Source: Haematobia irritans
Lineage: Eukaryota; Arthropoda; Insecta; Diptera; Muscidae
Direction of reading: 5' to 3'
Length of the DNA stretch: 64,000 nt
Assembly (NCBI RefSeq): GCF_050003625.1
Contig: NC_134398.1
Coordinates: 66,410,891-66,474,890 of the forward strand
Made by a program: the position numbers and the translations under genes. Below, one piece after another: positions 59,471-64,000 of this stretch (its first letter is position 1; each line of letters starts with the position of its first letter). The notes beneath the pieces were generated by a model that ran no database searches, was not told the origin of the DNA, and saw only the letters and a list, made by a program, of their open reading frames with translations.

Positions 59471-60354
59471 TTTTATGGCTAAAATCCAAAAACCTCCTTT
59501 AGTATGGCTCGAGTGCGGCTGTATTCATTGGGTCACTGAGATGTCTCACTAGCTGGCTCTCTCACTCATTTGCTTTTTAACGATCGACTATAATTTAACA
59601 GATTAACGAGTTGAAAATTGATTTCACTGACACTTAATGTCAAACCATTAATGTGAAATACAAAACAAAACATTTTAATACTTAATCCGACAGCATTTTA
59701 AAGAAGGGGGGAGGCGAAAAACCAACGGGCACTCCACTTTATGGTAATGATGTCGCCCAGGCAGTCCGATTATGTGTGACAGATAATCTCACACATTAGC
59801 AGAATCCATATTGAGGTGGAGTTGTATGACATTTTGTATCACTTGGGGAAAAGTCTTTGCTTGATCACATTATCTTCTACAATGATTTCCAGATTTTTAT
59901 GTGACACCATTTAAAAGCTTAAGATATTTCTTTTTTTTACGGTTGATAATGTTTGGAAAACCATAGATGGTGAGCATAATTAATCTGAGTGGATTATTTT
60001 TCGAAATTTTATTGTCCGTGTTTATGGAAGAAAGAGTTTCGATCAATATACATTTTCTATTTAAGACCAATAAACCCCGAAAGTTGCTACTGAACTGGTA
60101 ACGGTGTCTGTCATGTGAAGAGGATTCGATCAACATTTGGGATAAATACACGAAGTTTTAATACAAAATATAACCTATTATTTGGGATACATGGCCTACG
60201 CTCTATACAATGGTTTATGGTTGATCATCAATAAATTTGTGAATCTCATCAAGTGACAAATTTTCATCATCCCGTCAAAATCTTAAAAAAATTGTGAAAT
60301 GTATAATTTAACACAAAAATAGAATAGACAAAACAATCTAAAATAAACAAGTCT
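59471..60354. other. low-repeat stretch, possibly host intergenic or intronic DNA
   Basis: No repeat shared with the rest of the window. Composition is more balanced at 59480-59850 (e.g. GGGGGGAGGCGAAAAACC). No further coding frame with gene-like character. Confidence 0.45.
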
Positions 60355-60662
60355 AACCGGCCAAAAGTTCGGCATATTAAATACCTCCTTATTTCTTGAT
60401 CGATTTACATAGAATAGTCTACAATAATTATCAGCCGATATGAACCAATTTTCTTATGGTAATTAGAGGGCCAAAATTCAACCAGACCGGATGAAGTTTG
60501 TTCTTCCATGAGACTTTAGAAATCAAATCTTGGTCCATTTAGAACTTAAATATGGGCCCAATTTTGCATGGTTGTTAGAGGGCATATACTAACATCGCGT
60601 ATGAAATTTCGACCAGATCGAATGAAATTTGCTCTTCCCAGAAGCTCTGAATATCAAATCTG
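60355..60662 (-). mobile_element. eroded Helentron fragment
   Basis: AACAAGTCTAACCGGCCAAAAGTTCGGC at the 3' end, then two or three diverged units (ACCAGACCGGATGAAGTTTG, TTTTGCATGGTTGTTAGAGG). No head. Confidence 0.6.
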
Positions 60663-60664
60663 GT

Positions 60665-60858
60665 GTCGCTCTGCGGTTCCAAATGGTTTTTTTTTGGAAA
60701 TAATTCTGCAACTTGTAAATGGATAAAGATATTAACGTATTTTTTCATTATGTGAAAGCTAAGGTGTGGGAGCTAGTGGGTCCACGGGCTGACCTATCGG
60801 CGTTGAATGTTAGCCACTCGGGCTTATGATAATTTGTTTTATCTGTAAAATCCCCAAT
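60665..60858. repeat. unclassified repeat, partner of 47925-48110
   Basis: About 190 bp with the shared landmarks listed for 47925-48110. Immediately followed by CACACAGAGAAGAAATATG, which resembles an end of the MITE at 46920. Confidence 0.58.
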
Positions 60859-61029
60859 TACACACAGAGAAGAAATATGTTATGATCACCTGAAACAAGA
60901 TCGCGTGTGTGTGATAATATATCTTATAGTTAGTGAGATAGGGAATTTTTTTGTTTATTTTAACAAAGAAAGTCGGTATTCTAAACCTAGGGCGGAACCT
61001 TGTTTACATTCACTCTATACGAAATTCTA

Positions 61030-61545
61030 CACTGAAAAAACAGTGAACCCACCAGGAAGAAAACTTTCGGTAAATTTTAGAAAATTTTGAATATTTGTAG
61101 ATAATTTTAACTAAACAGTATTACAAGCGTTGGCATCACGCCGATGTCATTAATATAAGTAAATATTTTTCGACAAATTCAAGAAAATTTATTAGACATT
61201 ACTAAATTTTTTCATTTGTTAAAGAAAATTTTGTAGTTTGAAGGAAAAAATTGGAGTCCACAATTGCAAGAATGTCTTTAGTGACATACGAAGTTCATGA
61301 TGGACGCATTTTTGGTAAAATTTACAAATTTAAAGATATTCTGAACTATTTTGTGGAAGACAAGAATTTAGTTAATCTTAATGCTTCATTTGAGTATATT
61401 TTTTTCCTCGGTTTTAGTTAATTTAACTAACGTAAACAAAAAATTATTAGAGTAAAGGAAACTTTCTCCAAACATAATAATTCCATGAACTAAAATAAAG
61501 TTAAATTGGCTTTAGTGAAATAGAGAGTTCACTTTTTTTTGAGTG
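61030..61545. mobile_element. 516-bp TA-flanked MITE
   Basis: CACTGAAAAAACAGTGAACC and CACTCAAAAAAAAGTGAACT (inverted), TA at 61028-61029 and 61546-61547. Same family as 19955-20330, and with ends like 39332-43694. Confidence 0.8.
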
Positions 61546-61587
61546 TACGCATTTTAAATCCCATATTCTAAACTTACAAAAAAAAAA

Positions 61588-63255
61588 ACAGATATATACG
61601 GTCAGGCCGAATCTAATGTACTCTCCACCATGGATTGCGTACACCATCAAAAAAAATCGCTTCTGTAACATATACCCCAAACACATTTTGCTTCAAGCAT
61701 ATATATTTTCAGGATTGGTCCAAACAAAATATTGTTTGTATTGTTCAAACATATTATGTTTCACCTTAGGGCATACACTGGTAGTAAAAAATTTTAATGA
61801 CATTTTCTTTGTGTGGATATATTTTTAAGGCGCCAATTGGTTACTTCCCTTATTTTACTTGCAGCATGCTCTCTAGGTCTCTCTTTCTAAACACATATAT
61901 GTTTATAGGCTATTTCCAAATTAATATATGTCTGCATCTAAGCATATTATATTTACAAACATTTTATGTCCCAAACATAATATGTTCTAACATATTAACA
62001 TATATGTCCCAAATATGTTATACTAGTTTATGAACATTATATGCTTCACTTAAAAATATCGTGTTAAAAAATTTGAGTTCCAAACATATAACTTTTACAC
62101 CCAAACATATGAAAAACAATCTTTTTGCTCCGTATAGAAAGTTCTACTAAAGACTGTCATCCACAATCGAATTACTTGGACTGTGGTAATACTTGCCGAT
62201 GGCAAGGAATATTAAAACTCTTATAAATTGTAACTTAGTCCACACGCAAAAATACGATTAAATACGTATATAATTCAGTTCTGAATTGGTATATATGGGG
62301 AGTCTACAAATTGTTACGAACCGATATGAACTGTTGCGTGGTAATTAGAGATCCAGAAGTGAAATATGGGGTTCGCTTAATGTGGGGGCTATATACAATT
62401 ATGAACTGATATGGACCAATTTTTGTGTGATTGGGGATCGGTTTATCTGGGGTCTAAATATAATTATGGACCGATATAGACAAATTTTTGCATGTATATT
62501 AGAGGCCATATATAAACACCACGTACCGAATTACAACCGGATCGGATGAAATTTGCTCCTCCAAGAGGCTCAGGAGGTCAAATCTGGGGATCGATTTATA
62601 TAGGCGATATATAAATTTATTTGACCTACTTGGACCAATTTTTGCATGGTTATTAAAGGCTGTATATAAACACTACGTACCAAATTTCAACCGAATCGGA
62701 TGAAATTTACTCCTCCAAAAGGCTCCGGAGCTCAAATCTGGGGATCGCTTGATATGGGGGCTATATATAATTATGAACCGATATGGACCAATTTTTGCAT
62801 GGATGTTAGAAGCCATATATAAACACCACGTACCGAATTACAACCGGACCGGATGGAATTTGCTCCTCCAAGAGGCTCCGGAGGTCAAATCTGGGGATCG
62901 GTTTATATAGGGGCTATATAAATTTATTGACCTACTTCGACCAATTTTTGCATGTTTGTTATAGGTTATATATAAACACCACATGCTGAATTTCAATAGG
63001 ATCGTACGAATTTTGTTCCTCCAAGAGGCTCCGGAGGTCAAATCTGGGAATCGGTTTATATGGGGGCTATATATAATTATAGACCGATATGGACAAATTC
63101 TTGCATGGTTATTAGAGAGCATATACTTACACCACATACCGAATTTCAACCGGATCGGATGAAGTTTGTTCCTCCAAGAGGCTCCGGAGTTCAAATCTGG
63201 AGATCGGTTTATATGGGGGCTATACGTAAAAGTGGTCCAATATGGCCCATTTGGC
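61588..63255 (-). mobile_element. Helentron/DINE-like element, head missing, interrupted by a MITE
   Basis: 3' end GATATATACGGTCAGGCCGA and ATGTACTCTCCACCATGGAT (to 61641), resumed at 62135 with GAAAGTTCTACTAAAGACTG, CTTGCCGATGGCAAG, then six ~153-bp units (CCAATTTTTGCATGG) to about 63230. The GTCY tract and 5' hairpin are absent. Confidence 0.78.
61642..62134. mobile_element. 493-bp MITE, AAACATATATG family, TA-flanked
   Basis: Interrupts the conserved Helentron tail at GCG TA|...|TA GAAAG. Begins CACCATCAAAAAAAATCGCT with TCTGTAACATATAC just inside; ends TTTTTGCTCCGTA. The interior has palindromic AAACATATTATGTTT words. Confidence 0.65.
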
Positions 63256-63560
63256 CAATTGGCAAAGCATCGATTGCTAAATTGATCCCTTATCCGAAAA
63301 GCCCATATGTCCACTAACTGTAAATGATTTTATCAGAGAAATATGCAAATTACAAAAAATGACGCTTTATTAACATATATTCCCACTTTGGCGATTTTTG
63401 ACACAAATTTTGGGAATGGTTTCCCGCAAAACTCAATCATAAATCAGAATGATTGCTCAGTAAACGTTCATGATTTCTTATCCACTTATATATTTACCCC
63501 ATATACAAAAAAAATTAAAGAAAACTTCAAGACTACTTCTACAAAAAATGTTTTTAAAGA
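63256..63560. other. gene-free stretch
   Basis: Nothing recognised. The open frame at 63343-63648 (+) lacks motifs and runs into MITE sequence. Confidence 0.4.
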
Positions 63561-63595
63561 CTGTTATTATCTATTTGGGTCCTTAATAAAAGTTA

Positions 63596-63720
63596 TGCTT
63601 AGGGGGAAACATAATATGTGTGGACAGTGCAAACAATTTTTTGTTTGAACACATTCTGAAAATATATATGCTAAAAGATTAATATGTTTGCGAGTATATG
63701 TAACAAAGGCGTTTTTTTTT
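63596..63720 (-). mobile_element. partial MITE, AAACATATATG family
   Basis: The reverse of the 61642 left end: GTATATGTAACAAAGGCGTT then T-run and G at 63692-63721. Inside it are GGGGAAACATAATATGTGTG and TTGTTTGAACACATT. Confidence 0.5.
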
Positions 63721-64000
63721 GTGGGGTGTGTGTTTGCTTGTCTATTGCGAACATACTCTTTTCAAGTTTTTTTTGAAACGTTAAAATTTTTTTTTGGCTT
63801 GAAATGCTTGACTGTTTCAATAATATGACTACCACGACATTGTATATATGTCCTCCTACCGGATATGAAACAGGAGTTCTTTACTCGTAGTTTCATAAAG
63901 ATTCTAAGGACATTTCTCATACAAAGAAATAATTTTCTACAGGTGAAAATAATGTGTCTGTTATAGAAAAGTGTTGCTAGCGCTGTTGTTGTATGTTGTA
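63721..64000. other. gene-free stretch to window end
   Basis: No repeat or gene recognised. Confidence 0.4.

Overview
The window is AT-rich nuclear DNA from a fly, most likely a muscid such as the horn fly/stable fly group. The evidence is a decayed mariner of the Himar1 (irritans) type, many Helentron/DINE ('mini-me'-like) elements with their TA and GTCY tracts, DD37E and D41D Tc1/mariner relics, and a 158-bp AT-rich satellite. The species is an inference. I see no prokaryotic, organellar or viral gene and no convincing complete host gene. One short ORF near 59.3 kb could be a host exon.

Layout. 1-15085: a 158-bp satellite in three blocks, separated by two copies of a ~0.95-kb spacer and holding a 365-bp MITE whose empty site survives in a duplicated neighbour. 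15085-17900: degenerate and then well-formed Helentron-like repeat arrays. 18-22.3 kb: a D41D-type (rosa-like) transposase relic with a perfect 42-bp foldback, a DD37E Tc1-type element and TA-flanked MITEs. 22.2-23.7 kb: possibly host intergenic DNA. 23.8-25.4 kb: an inverted-repeat structure with a nested MITE. 25.6-30 kb: Helentron, Himar1-like mariner, Tc1 fragment, Helentron. 30-44.5 kb: a stack of nested insertions. 45-47 kb: a rosa-like transposase and a SINE. 48.2-57 kb: a second nested stack, then head-to-tail Helentrons. 57-64 kb: microsatellites, MITEs, quieter DNA and a last degraded Helentron.

The main find is an apparently non-autonomous hAT-like family present twice (35433-38565 and 48471-51846, opposite orientations). 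Each copy has a perfect 16-bp inverted end starting CAGGGATCCGGAGCGG, exact but different 8-bp target duplications (GTTGAAAT; GGCAAAAT), GC-rich GGAGCG-type subterminal arrays in otherwise AT-rich DNA, and the same captured Helentron fragment inside. One copy sits in a Helentron. The other sits inside a DD37E transposon that itself sits in the hairpin of another Helentron, giving a four-level nest. Paralogous empty sites and intact target duplications allow the order of several insertions to be read from this window alone.
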